NCBI GenBank assembly: GCA_019635635.1
Contig: JAHBZB010000001.1
Coordinates: 372,001 to 436,000 of the forward strand
Source of the DNA: Xanthobacteraceae bacterium
GTDB lineage: Bacteria > Pseudomonadota > Alphaproteobacteria > Rhizobiales > Xanthobacteraceae
Direction of reading: 5' to 3'
Length of the DNA stretch: 64,000 nt
Of the stretch, positions 17,700 through 26,506 are shown in pieces (within the stretch, counting starts at the first letter, position 1; every line of letters starts with the position of its first letter). Made by a program: the position numbers and the translations under genes. The notes under the pieces are model-generated. The model had not been told where the DNA came from and made no database searches. It saw only the letters and a program-made list of their open reading frames with translations.

Positions 17700-18674
17700 A
17701 TGAAAATTCTTTCTCGCGTAAGCCGCATCGCTCTTGCCGCCGCTGCCGCACTCTCTTTCGCCGCCGCCGCGAAAGCGCAGGTCACCGAAATCCGCGTGGA
17801 CTGGGCGACCTATAATCCCGTCTCGATCGTGCTGAAGCAGCAGGGCCTGCTCGAAAAAGAATTCGAGAAGGACGGCATCAAGATCCGCTGGGTGCAGACG
17901 CTGGGCTCGAACAAGGCGCTGGAATTCCTGAATGCCGGTTCGATCGATTTCGGCTCGACCGCCGGCTCGGCAGCGCTGGTTGCCAAGATCAACGGTAACC
18001 CGATCAAGTCGATCTATGTCTATTCGCGTCCCGAATGGACCGCGCTCGTCACCGGCGCGAAGTCGAACATCACCAAGGTTTCCGACCTCAAGGGCAAATC
18101 GGTCGCGGTCACGCGCGGCACCGATCCGCACATCTTCCTCGTGCGTGCGCTCGCCGAGGCGGGCCTGACCGACAAGGACGTCCGCTTCGTATTGTTGCAG
18201 CACGCCGACGGCCGCCTCGCGCTCTCGCGCGGAGACGTCGATGCCTGGGCGGGTCTCGATCCGATGATGGCGGCCGCCGAACTCGACGAAGGCGCGAAGC
18301 TCTTCTACCGCAAGCCCGAAGCGAACACCTGGGGCATCCTCAACGTGCGCGAGGAGTTCGCCAAGGCGCATCCCGAGCTCGTGCAGCGTGTGCTCAAGGT
18401 TTACGAACAGGGCCGCCGCTGGTCGCTCGCCAATCCGGACCAGTTGACGAAGCTGCTCGCCGCCGCCGCGAAGATTCCCGAAAAGGTCGCCGCGAAGCAG
18501 CTGAAAGAACGCACCGAGCTCACGCATAGCGCGATCGGCAAGCCGCAGCGCGATTCGATCCTTGCCGCCGGCATCGCACTTCAGAAGGCAGGCGTGATCG
18601 ACGCGAAGGTCAATGTCGAACAGGTGCTGAACGACCTGATCGACGAGCGCTTCAACGCGTCGCTGTCGAACTAA
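17700..18674 (+). CDS. ABC transporter substrate-binding protein, aliphatic sulfonate/taurine type
   Basis: This encodes 324 residues with a cleavable signal peptide (MKILSRVSRIALAAAAALSF...AKAQ). The mature part matches the SsuA/TauA/NMT1 family: WATYNPVSIVLKQQGLLEK, WVQTLGSNKALEFLNAGSIDF and SDLKGKSVAVTRGTDPH. It would bind an organosulfonate or related small anion in the periplasm and deliver it to the membrane proteins encoded next. The permease follows 18 bases later. No ssuD, tauD or other desulfonating enzyme is in the window, so the substrate is uncertain. Confidence 0.88.
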   Translation: MKILSRVSRIALAAAAALSFAAAAKAQVTEIRVDWATYNPVSIVLKQQGLLEKEFEKDGIKIRWVQTLGSNKALEFLNAGSIDFGSTAGSAALVAKINGNPIKSIYVYSRPEWTALVTGAKSNITKVSDLKGKSVAVTRGTDPHIFLVRALAEAGLTDKDVRFVLLQHADGRLALSRGDVDAWAGLDPMMAAAELDEGAKLFYRKPEANTWGILNVREEFAKAHPELVQRVLKVYEQGRRWSLANPDQLTKLLAAAAKIPEKVAAKQLKERTELTHSAIGKPQRDSILAAGIALQKAGVIDAKVNVEQVLNDLIDERFNASLSN

Positions 18675-18692
18675 TGGCCTGACACTGCTATC

Positions 18693-19541
18693 ATGAGCGT
18701 CATGGACGCCATTCAACAACGAGACGCCGCCGTCGAGGCGGCGTCTCCCGTTAGCAGCCCGGCGCGGAAATCACGCTTCGGCGCGCGCTTCGTGCTGGGC
18801 ATTTTGCTTCCCGTTGTGCTTGCGGCGGGATGGGAATTTGCCGTCGCCAAGGGCTATGCGCAGGGCCGCCTGATGCCGCCCCCGAGCCGCATCTTCAAGA
18901 CGCTCTACGATCTCGCCGCGACCGGCGAACTCTGGCGGCACATCTTTGCTACGCTCGCGCGCGTGCTCGCGGGCTTCCTGCTTGGCACCATCGCGGGCAC
19001 CATCGTCGGCGCGATCGCGGGCGCTTCGCGCATTACCAAGGAAATTCTCGATCCGTCGCTACAGGGCCTGCGCTCGGTGCCTTCGATCGCATGGGTCCCG
19101 CTCTTTATTCTCTGGCTCGGCATCTTCGAGGAATCGAAGATCGCGCTGATTGCGGTCGGGTGCTTTTTCCCGGTTTATCTCGGCGTGCTTGGTGCGATCG
19201 CTACGGTCGACCGCAAGACGGTCGAGGTCGGGCGCATGTTCCGGCTTTCGCAGTTTCAACTGGTGCGGCGGATTCTGCTGCCTGCGATTCTTCCCGCCTA
19301 TATCCTCGCGCTGCGTCAGGGTCTGGGCCTGGGGTGGATGTTCGTGGTCGCCGCCGAATTCATGGGCGCTTCCGAGGGCCTCGGCTATCTGCTCGTCGAC
19401 GGACAGCAACTCGGCAAGCCCGACCAGATTCTCGCATCCATCCTCACCTTCGCGATTCTCGGGAAAATCACCGACGGATTGCTGGCGGCGGCAAGTACGC
19501 CGTTCCTCACCTGGCAGGACGCCTTCGCGCCGAAGAACTAG
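18693..19541 (+). CDS. ABC transporter permease, SsuC/TauC type
   Basis: This encodes 282 residues: a cytoplasmic N-terminal tail of about 30 residues, then about six membrane helices. The EAA-type loop contacting the ATPase is seen as VGRMFRLSQFQLVRRILLPA, and GLGWMFVVAAEFMGASEGLGYLL is the typical SsuC/TauC block. It forms the membrane channel for the importer whose binding protein and ATPase flank it. Spacings of 18 bases (upstream) and 3 bases (downstream) indicate one operon. Confidence 0.9.
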   Translation: MSVMDAIQQRDAAVEAASPVSSPARKSRFGARFVLGILLPVVLAAGWEFAVAKGYAQGRLMPPPSRIFKTLYDLAATGELWRHIFATLARVLAGFLLGTIAGTIVGAIAGASRITKEILDPSLQGLRSVPSIAWVPLFILWLGIFEESKIALIAVGCFFPVYLGVLGAIATVDRKTVEVGRMFRLSQFQLVRRILLPAILPAYILALRQGLGLGWMFVVAAEFMGASEGLGYLLVDGQQLGKPDQILASILTFAILGKITDGLLAAASTPFLTWQDAFAPKN

Positions 19542-19544
19542 ATC

Positions 19545-20318
19545 ATGCTCAGCATCGAAGCGGTCGACAAAATTTATCCCAATGGCACGCGCGCGCTCGA
19601 CCGCGTGCGGCTCGACGTGCAGCAGGGCGAGATCGTCGCGGTGGTCGGCGGCTCCGGCTGCGGCAAGAGTACGCTTTTGCGTCTCGCCGCCGGGCTGGAC
19701 CAGGCGACGCGCGGCTGCATCACGCTCGACGGCGAGACAATTTCCGCGCCGCACGAATGTGTCGGCCTGATTTTTCAGGAGCCTCGGCTTTTGCCCTGGC
19801 TCACGGTCGCGGACAATGTGGGCTTCGGACTTTCGCATCTGCCGCGTGCGAAACGCGAGAAGATCGTCGGCGACGTGCTCGCGCGCGTCGGTCTTGCCGA
19901 TTACGCTGGGCGCTGGCCGCGCGAACTGTCCGGCGGACAGGCGCAACGCGTCGCAATCGCGCGCGCACTCGCGCCGCGGCCGAAAGTGCTGCTCTTGGAC
20001 GAGCCGTTTTCCGCGCTCGACGCGTTTACGCGCGCGAGCCTGCACGAGCACGTACTCGACCTGTGGCGCGCGTTGAAGCCCACGCTGGTACTCGTCACGC
20101 ATGACGTCGAGGAAGCCGCCTATCTCGCCGACCGCGTGGTCGTGATGCGGCCGCGGCCGGGCCGGATTTCTTCGGTGTTCGATCTCGATCTCAAGCGTCC
20201 GCGCGACCGCTACGGCGCCGATCTCGAGGCCGCCAAGCGCCGAATTCTGAACGCGCTCGACCAGTCGCTACGCGAACGCTCTGCCGGCGACGAACTGGTG
20301 CCGGCCGCCGCGATCTGA
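19545..20318 (+). CDS. ABC transporter ATP-binding protein, SsuB/TauB type
   Basis: This encodes 257 residues with Walker A GGSGCGKST, Q-loop FQEPRLLPWLTV, signature LSGGQAQRVAIARAL, Walker B VLLLDEPFSALD and the H-loop VTHDVEEA. The QEPRLLPW and THDVEEA segments are hallmarks of the sulfonate/nitrate/taurine ATPase family. It energises the importer made with the two preceding genes and is separated from the permease by 3 bases. The C-terminal tail carries the usual LDLKRPRDR motif. Confidence 0.92.
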   Translation: MLSIEAVDKIYPNGTRALDRVRLDVQQGEIVAVVGGSGCGKSTLLRLAAGLDQATRGCITLDGETISAPHECVGLIFQEPRLLPWLTVADNVGFGLSHLPRAKREKIVGDVLARVGLADYAGRWPRELSGGQAQRVAIARALAPRPKVLLLDEPFSALDAFTRASLHEHVLDLWRALKPTLVLVTHDVEEAAYLADRVVVMRPRPGRISSVFDLDLKRPRDRYGADLEAAKRRILNALDQSLRERSAGDELVPAAAI

Positions 20319-20348
20319 CATAACCGCCGAAATCCTGGGAGACGCACG

Positions 20349-20855
20349 ATGGACGCATCCGAACTCCGCGCGCTGCAAGCGCCGATCAAGGACAAGTACA
20401 AAACCGACCCCGACGCTGCGGTGATCACGCTGAAAGCCAACGGCTCGCTCGACGACGGGATCGCCTGCAAGGTCGAAACCGGCCGCGCGCTCCAGATCGC
20501 GGGGCTGCATCCGGCGAGCGGCGGCTCGGGCCGCGAGCTTTGCTCCGGCGACATGCTCCTGGAGGCGCTCGTCGCCTGCGCAGGCGTCACGCTGAAAGCG
20601 GTCGCGACCGCGATCGAGATTCCGCTGAAATCCGGCAAAGTCTCGGCGGAAGGCGATCTCGACTTCCGCGGCACGCTCGGGGTCGCGAAAGACGCGCCGG
20701 TCGGTTTCCGCGAAATCCGGCTGCGCTTCGACGTGCAGACCGACGCGCCGCAGGAAAAGCTCGATCAGTTGCTCAAGCTCACCGAGCGCTATTGCGTGGT
20801 CTATCAGACCATCAAGGCCGGGCCGAAAGTCGACGTCTCGTTGCGGAGCGTCTAA
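20349..20855 (+). CDS. OsmC-family protein
   Basis: This encodes 168 residues. The central region CSGDMLLEALVACAGVTLKAV and the later cysteine in ERYCVVYQTI give the pair of cysteines used by OsmC/Ohr-type peroxidases, though the arrangement is closer to the YhfA-like branch of unclear substrate. A GGGAG ribosome site lies 8 bases before the ATG. It lies 30 bases downstream of the importer ATPase, so it may belong to that transcript. A strong terminator follows. Confidence 0.85.
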   Translation: MDASELRALQAPIKDKYKTDPDAAVITLKANGSLDDGIACKVETGRALQIAGLHPASGGSGRELCSGDMLLEALVACAGVTLKAVATAIEIPLKSGKVSAEGDLDFRGTLGVAKDAPVGFREIRLRFDVQTDAPQEKLDQLLKLTERYCVVYQTIKAGPKVDVSLRSV

Positions 20856-20893
20856 CCTCGCGCCCACCGCTTTAATAAAAAGGCCTGCAAATG

Positions 20894-20921
20894 TAGGCGG
20901 CGGTAGCGCCGCCTATTTTTT
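20894..20921 (+). terminator. Rho-independent terminator abutting the next start codon
   Basis: The stem taggcggc / gccgccta, extended by one inner pair and closed by a tight loop, is followed by six T residues. It would end the importer-osmC transcript. The T-run ends one base before the ATG of the following membrane protein gene at 20923. Confidence 0.85.
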
Positions 20922-20922
20922 A

Positions 20923-21714
20923 ATGGCCCCGGAAATTTTCTACTGGTTCACGATCGCGCTGAAAATGGCGATCGCGGCTTCGGTCGTGATCGGCGCGACG
21001 GTCGCCGCCGAACGCGCGGGGCCGCTGATCGGCGCGCTGATCGCGACCCTGCCGGTATCGGCCGGGCCGTCCTACTTCTTTCTCGCATTCGAACAGGACG
21101 CCGCCTTCATTTCGCAGAGTGCGCTCGGCAGCCTGCTTCTGAACGCAGCGACCGCGATCTATGCCACAACCTATGTGTTGCTCTCGCAACGGCATCCCTT
21201 CATCGTCTGCGTGCCGACGGCGATGGCCGTATGGCTCGGCTCGCTCTATCTATTCTCGCGCTTTGCTGCGAGCGCGAATGCCGCGGCACTCCTGAACGTC
21301 GCTGTCTTTACGATCTGCTTCTTTCTGGTGCGGCGCTACCGCGATGTGCGCATGCCGAAGATCCGGCTGCGCTGGTATGATTTCGCGTTTCGCGCAGGTC
21401 TCGTCGGCCTGCTCGTCGGCATCATCCTCGGGCTAAACAAGTTGATGGGGCCGATCTTCACCGGCGCGCTCGCGGCGTTCCCGATCGTGTTCACGAGCAT
21501 GATGCTCATTTTGCATCAACGCTATGGCGGCCCGGCTTGTGCAGCGGTCATGGCGAACGGCATCACCGGCCTGATCGGCTTCGGCATCGCGGCTTATGCG
21601 TTGCACGTCTCGGCGATTCCGCTCGGCGTGCCCGCGGCGCTGACGCTCGCGCTCTGCATCACGGTTGCGTGGAATCTCGGCGTGTTCGCGTTACGCAGAC
21701 TTCGCCGCGCCTAG
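20923..21714 (+). CDS. Multi-pass membrane protein of unknown function
   Basis: This encodes 263 residues, almost entirely hydrophobic, with about eight membrane helices. The stretch [20 protein letters not shown] and later [19 protein letters not shown] look like two related halves of an internal duplication, each with a P-containing membrane core. I do not recognise a characterised family. The first start codon lies directly after a terminator with no visible ribosome site; ATG 20965 is possible but would cut into the first helix. Its stop codon shares the bases CTAG with the stop of mutS on the other strand. Confidence 0.75.
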   Translation: MAPEIFYWFTIALKMAIAASVVIGATVAAERAGPLIGALIATLPVSAGPSYFFLAFEQDAAFISQSALGSLLLNAATAIYATTYVLLSQRHPFIVCVPTAMAVWLGSLYLFSRFAASANAAALLNVAVFTICFFLVRRYRDVRMPKIRLRWYDFAFRAGLVGLLVGIILGLNKLMGPIFTGALAAFPIVFTSMMLILHQRYGGPACAAVMANGITGLIGFGIAAYALHVSAIPLGVPAALTLALCITVAWNLGVFALRRLRRA

Positions 21715-24446
21715 CGCTCGCGCAGAATGTTCTTGAGCTTATAGAGTGCTTCCATCGCTTCTTTCGGCGACATTTCGTCGGGATGCAGCGCATCGAGCGC
21801 GTCGCCCAGCGGATCGGATTTCGTTTCCGGGTCCTGCATCGGCGAGCGCGGCGCCTTCAACTGCTGAAACAGCGGCAAATCCTCGAAGCCCGAAAGCGGT
21901 TTCGAACGCTGCTCCGATTCGAGCTCGGCTAGTACCAAACGCGCGCGCTCGATCACGCTATGCGGCAGGCCTGCAAGTTTCGCGACCTGAATGCCATAGG
22001 AGCGGTCCGCGGTGCCGCGCGTGACTTCGTGCAGAAAGATGACTTCGTTCTGCCATTCCTTCACGCGCACGGTCGCATTCACCTGACGCGGCAGCTTCGA
22101 AGCGAGCGCGGTCAACTCATGGAAATGCGTCGCGAACAGCCCCCGGCATTTATTGACTTCGTGCAGGTGTTCGAGCGTCGCCCAGGCAATCGAAAGACCG
22201 TCGAAGGTCGCCGTGCCCCGGCCGATCTCGTCGAGGATCACGAGCGAGCGTTCGGTCGCCTGATGCAGGATCGCTGCAGTCTCGACCATCTCGACCATGA
22301 AGGTCGAACGCCCGCGTGCGAGATCGTCGGCGGCACCCACGCGCGAGAACAGCCGGTCGACGATGCCGATCTTAGTGCGCTTCGCGGGAACATAAGAACC
22401 CGCTTGCGCCAGAACCGCGAGAATCGCGTTCTGGCGCAGGAACGTCGATTTGCCGGCCATGTTCGGGCCGGTCACCAACCAGATCGCGCCGGCGTCTGCG
22501 CCGGATGGCGGTGAAAGCGAGCAGTCGTTCGGAACGAAGGGTCCGCCATCGATCACGATCGCCGCTTCGACCACCGGATGCCTGCCGCCTTCGATCTCGA
22601 AAGAAAGCGACTCGTCGATCTCCGGCCGCACCCAGTTCGATTCCGCCGCGCGCTCGGCTAGCGCGCAAGCGACATCGATCTCGGCAAGCGCATTTGCGAC
22701 CATCTCGAGAAGTGAAGCCGATGCCATGACGCGCGCGGAAAGCTCGTCGAAAATTCCGAGTTCGATCTTGATCGCGCGTTCGCCGGCGGAAGCGATCTTC
22801 GATTCCAGTTCGCCGAGTTCGGCGGTGGAGAAGCGCATCGCACCCGCCATCGACTGGCGGTGGATGAAGCGCTCGCGCGCTTTGGAGCTGAGAAGTTTTT
22901 CGCCGTGCTGGCTCGGCACTTCGATAAAGAAGCCGAGCACGTTGTTATATTTCACTTTCAGCGACTTGATCTGCGTCTCGTCGGCGTAGCTCTGTTGCAG
23001 ACCCGCGATCACGCCGCGCGCTTCGTCGCGCAGGTTTCGCGCGGCATCGAGGTCTTCGTGGTAGCCCTTCCGCACGAACCCGCCGTCGCGCTTTGAAAGC
23101 GGAAGTTCGTCGGCAAGCGCCTTGGCAATCGCGTCGCGAAGTCCGCGATCCGGCGCCCCCATGGCTTCCGCCGCGAGCGCGATTTCGTCCGGCACGCTGT
23201 CCGAGTTTTTCAGGACCGTCGAGAGCGCAAAGGCCGCGCTCAGCGCCTGACCGATCGCGGCCAGATCGCGCGGGCCGCCGCGCGAGAGCGCAATCCGCGC
23301 AAGCGAGCGCGAAAGATCGGGGGCGCCGCCGAGCGCCTTTCTGATTTCCGCGCGCAGCGTCCAATGCTCGAAAAAATATTCGACGCCATCGAGCCGTCCG
23401 CCGATTTCGGCGGCGCCGCGCAGCGGACTTGCCAGCCGCCGCGCGAGCAGCCGCGCGCCGGCCGCGGTCATTGTGCGATCAATCACCGAAAGCAGGCTGC
23501 CGCGGGTGTCGCCGCCCATCGTGCGGAGCAACTCGAGGTTGTTGCGAGTTGCTGCGTCGATCTGCATCACGCCGCTTGCATGCTCACGCGCCGGCGGCGA
23601 GAGCGCAGGCCGTGAATTGAGCTGCGTTCTCTCTATATATGTCGCTGCCGCCGCGGCGGCGGAAAGCTCAAGCCGAGTGAAGGCACCGAAAGAATCCGAA
23701 GTCGCGACATTGAAGAAGCTCGCGAGCCTGCGCTCCGCGGTGGCGCCCTCGAAAAGCTCTTTCGCCATCGGGGTCACGTTCGAAAGCGAGCGCCAATAGG
23801 CCTTCAGTTCGGGATCGTCATAGAGCGTATCGGACAGCAGGATTTCACCGGGCTCGATCCGCGCGATCTCGGCGGAGAGCCGCGTCTGGTCCGTCTCCGC
23901 GACCCGGAATTCGCCGGTCGAAATATCGAGCCACGCAAGCCCGAAACTCGTTTCCTCGTCGGAGGATTTCGCGCGGGAAATCGCCATCAGCCAGTTGTTG
24001 CGCCTGGCGTCGAGCAGCGTGTCTTCGGTGAGCGTGCCGGGCGTGACCAGCCGCACCACGCCGCGCCTGACTACCGACTTCGCGCCGCGTTTCTTCGCTT
24101 CCGCCGGGTCCTCGGTCTGCTCGCAGACCGCGACCCGGAATCCTTTCGCGATCAGGCGATGCAGATATTCTTCCGAGCGCTCGACCGGCACGCCGCACAT
24201 CGGAATATCGAGACCCTGATGCTTGCCGCGCTTGGTCAACACGATGCCGAGCGCGCGCGAGGCTTTTTCAGCGTCTTCAAAGAACAGCTCGTAGAAGTCG
24301 CCCATCCGGTAAAACAGAAGACAATCCGGATTGGCGGCCTTGATCTCGATGAACTGCTCCATCATCGGCGTGACGCGCTGGGGCGCATCCTGCGCCGCCT
24401 CTTGCGGCGGTTCGATTTCCGGGAGCGGTGGAGCCGCGTTTTTCAT
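21711..24446 (-). CDS. mutS: DNA mismatch repair protein MutS
   Basis: This encodes 911 residues with the mismatch-contacting motif MGDFYELF (F51, E53), the lever and clamp regions, and the C-terminal ATPase with Walker [14 protein letters not shown] (about 659), [14 protein letters not shown], Walker [16 protein letters not shown] and the ATHFHEL segment. It recognises mispairs and starts repair with MutL. Its extended C-terminus (QQLKAPRSP...[15 protein letters not shown]) is the tetramer-forming tail. It is transcribed alone and overlaps the neighbouring convergent gene by 4 bases at the stops. Confidence 0.97.
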   Translation of the reverse strand: MKNAAPPLPEIEPPQEAAQDAPQRVTPMMEQFIEIKAANPDCLLFYRMGDFYELFFEDAEKASRALGIVLTKRGKHQGLDIPMCGVPVERSEEYLHRLIAKGFRVAVCEQTEDPAEAKKRGAKSVVRRGVVRLVTPGTLTEDTLLDARRNNWLMAISRAKSSDEETSFGLAWLDISTGEFRVAETDQTRLSAEIARIEPGEILLSDTLYDDPELKAYWRSLSNVTPMAKELFEGATAERRLASFFNVATSDSFGAFTRLELSAAAAAATYIERTQLNSRPALSPPAREHASGVMQIDAATRNNLELLRTMGGDTRGSLLSVIDRTMTAAGARLLARRLASPLRGAAEIGGRLDGVEYFFEHWTLRAEIRKALGGAPDLSRSLARIALSRGGPRDLAAIGQALSAAFALSTVLKNSDSVPDEIALAAEAMGAPDRGLRDAIAKALADELPLSKRDGGFVRKGYHEDLDAARNLRDEARGVIAGLQQSYADETQIKSLKVKYNNVLGFFIEVPSQHGEKLLSSKARERFIHRQSMAGAMRFSTAELGELESKIASAGERAIKIELGIFDELSARVMASASLLEMVANALAEIDVACALAERAAESNWVRPEIDESLSFEIEGGRHPVVEAAIVIDGGPFVPNDCSLSPPSGADAGAIWLVTGPNMAGKSTFLRQNAILAVLAQAGSYVPAKRTKIGIVDRLFSRVGAADDLARGRSTFMVEMVETAAILHQATERSLVILDEIGRGTATFDGLSIAWATLEHLHEVNKCRGLFATHFHELTALASKLPRQVNATVRVKEWQNEVIFLHEVTRGTADRSYGIQVAKLAGLPHSVIERARLVLAELESEQRSKPLSGFEDLPLFQQLKAPRSPMQDPETKSDPLGDALDALHPDEMSPKEAMEALYKLKNILRER

Positions 24447-24498
24447 GACGCGGGACCCTAGCAGAGCGGGAAACGCGCTTGCGAGCGCGGGTTAGCAG

Positions 24499-25074
24499 TT
24501 ATCCCTGCTCTTCAATGCGTTGATATAGCTCGCGTTTCGCGGCGCGCAGCACGGCGTCGGAACTTGCACCATCGGCCACGCGCGCGGTGATGAGCGCGCC
24601 GACCATGGTCGCGACGAAGGCGCTGGCGCGCGCTTTCACGTCCGCACCCTTCATATAGCGCGCGACCAGCGAGACGAGCCGCTCGCGGCCCGCTGCGAGC
24701 GCTTCGCGCGCCGGGCTTTCGCGGTTCGCGGCTTCGCTGCCGAGCGCTGCGAGCGCGCAGCCCTTGCCCGGATTGTCGCGATGCCTTTTCGAGAGGTAGC
24801 GATCTACGATCGTTCTCAATTCTTCGCCGGGGTTCGCAGCTTCGGCGGCCGCGCGCAGGCCTCCGCCCGGATCCTGAAACGACCAGGCACAGGCTTCGTT
24901 CACCAGCGCGTCCTTCGATTCGAAATGCTTGTAGAAGCCGCCATGCGTCATTCCGGCCGCTTCCATCAGTTCGGCAACCCCAACCGCCGTGGTGCCGCGC
25001 TCGCGAAACAGCCGGGCGGCCGCGGCCACGATCCGCTCGCGATTTTCGGCGGCTGCTTCCCTGGAATTTCGCAT
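24499..25074 (-). CDS. TetR-family transcriptional regulator
   Basis: This encodes 191 residues. The N-terminal helix-turn-helix (about residues 30-55, VGVAELMEAAGMTHGGFYKHFESKDAL) is a standard TetR domain and the remainder is a helical ligand-binding domain. It is divergent from an MFS exporter, with a 20-base palindrome between the two genes, so it most likely represses that exporter and itself until an inducing compound binds. The ligand is unknown. The MTHGGFYKHF form is typical of the AcrR/RutR-like and nemR-like members. Confidence 0.92.
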   Translation of the reverse strand: MRNSREAAAENRERIVAAAARLFRERGTTAVGVAELMEAAGMTHGGFYKHFESKDALVNEACAWSFQDPGGGLRAAAEAANPGEELRTIVDRYLSKRHRDNPGKGCALAALGSEAANRESPAREALAAGRERLVSLVARYMKGADVKARASAFVATMVGALITARVADGASSDAVLRAAKRELYQRIEEQG

Positions 25075-25103
25075 CGTTCTGTGCGGCCCATGCGTTGCGT
25101 GAA

Positions 25104-25123
25104 TAGATGATGGTTATCATCTA
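25104..25123. promoter_or_regulatory. TetR operator-like palindrome
   Basis: The perfect inverted repeat tagatgat-N4-atcatcta lies in the 110-base space between the divergent TetR and MFS genes. A TTGACA box begins 4 bases after it on the plus strand, so binding would block transcription. It is the natural candidate site for the adjacent TetR protein. Confidence 0.75.
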
Positions 25124-25184
25124 ATTATTGACAGGACAAGCGGGCCATGGGATTGGCCGGAGCGCAGAAGCAGGAAACGAACGC

Positions 25185-26396
25185 ATGAGCGTTGAAGCCG
25201 CCGCCATCGACGGGAAGCCCGTGCGCCTTACCGGCAAGCCGCTCATCTTCTTTCTGACGCTGCTCGCGGCACTCGGCATGCTCGCGACGAACATGTACCT
25301 AGCGTCGTTTCCCTCGATCGGGCGCGATCTCGCGGCCTCGCCCGCGCAGGTAAAACTTACGCTGACGGTCTTCCTGCTCGGCTTTGCCTTCGGGCAGCTC
25401 GTGATCGGCCCGCTCTCCGACATGCTGGGACGGCGGCCGCTCCTGCTCGCCGGGCTGATCGTCTATGCGATCACGAGCGTGCTTTGCGCGATCGCCACCC
25501 ATATCGACTGGATGATCGGAATCCGTATCGTGCAAGCTGTCGGCGCCTGCACCGGCTCGGTCATCGCGCGCGCGGTCGCGCGCGATCTCTTTCAGGGCGA
25601 CGCGCTCAAGCGCTCGCTCGCCATGATCACCACGCTGGTCGCGGTCGCGCCCGGATTCTCGCCGCTGCTCGGCGGCATCATCGAAACGCTGGTCGGCTGG
25701 CGCGGGACGTTCGCGTTTCTCGCGCTGGTCGGCGCTTTCGCCGCCGCCGTCGTCTGGCTGCGGATTCCCGAAACCCATGACGCACGCGACAGCGCGCCGA
25801 AACTCGGCGAGGCGTTCGCCAGCTATTTCGAATTGCTGGGAACGCGCGCCTTTCTCGTTCCGGGCCTTTCGATCGCCTGCGCGATGGCGGGACTGTTCGC
25901 GTTCTTCGCGTCCGCGCCGATTATCTTCATCGAACACTTCGGTGTCGCGCCGATCGTGTTCGGCACGATCCCGTGTTTCACCGTGTTCGCAGTCTTCGCG
26001 GGCGGCTTCAGTGCGCCGCGGCTTGCAAAGCGCTGGAGCGGCATGAAACCGATTTTGTTCGGGCTCACGATCATGCTGATCGGCGCGAGCGCGATGTTCA
26101 CTGCGGCGTACCTGAACTACGCGGGCATGCCGCAGGTGCTCGCAACGCTCATGATCTTCCTGTTCGGCATGGGAATCGTGAGTCCGCTTTCGACGGTGGT
26201 GGCGATGCGTCCGTTCCCCGAAAAAGCGGGTGCGGCCTCGGCGCTGATCGGCTTCTGCCAGATGGCGGGCGGCGCGCTCGGCACCATCCTTTTGAGCCTG
26301 TTGCCATTTCCGCTGTTGCAGGCGCTGCCGACGGTAATGGCTGGTGGCGCTATCATCGGGCTTGGCGCGGTGCTGCTCTTCGGAAAACGCAGCTAG
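25185..26396 (+). CDS. MFS drug-resistance exporter (Bcr/CflA type)
   Basis: This encodes 403 residues with about twelve membrane helices. The family A-motif GPLSDMLGRRPLLL follows helix 2, and the N-terminal NMYLASFPSIGRDLAASPAQVKLTLTVFL block is characteristic of the Bcr/CflA drug:proton antiporters. An AGGAA site precedes the ATG at 25185; the frame is open to 25128, but that would place the start in the operator region. It is divergent from, and probably repressed by, the TetR regulator. The exported drug is unknown. Confidence 0.9.
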   Translation: MSVEAAAIDGKPVRLTGKPLIFFLTLLAALGMLATNMYLASFPSIGRDLAASPAQVKLTLTVFLLGFAFGQLVIGPLSDMLGRRPLLLAGLIVYAITSVLCAIATHIDWMIGIRIVQAVGACTGSVIARAVARDLFQGDALKRSLAMITTLVAVAPGFSPLLGGIIETLVGWRGTFAFLALVGAFAAAVVWLRIPETHDARDSAPKLGEAFASYFELLGTRAFLVPGLSIACAMAGLFAFFASAPIIFIEHFGVAPIVFGTIPCFTVFAVFAGGFSAPRLAKRWSGMKPILFGLTIMLIGASAMFTAAYLNYAGMPQVLATLMIFLFGMGIVSPLSTVVAMRPFPEKAGAASALIGFCQMAGGALGTILLSLLPFPLLQALPTVMAGGAIIGLGAVLLFGKRS

Positions 26397-26506
26397 AACG
26401 GGCCGGTTTTGCCGTTTTTTCTTCTCCGCCAATGACTTGAGCCCGTAGCAGTCGCGGGGCTATGGTCCCCGCCCCGGCGAAAAGACCGGGGCATGGGGAG
26501 TGAGTA

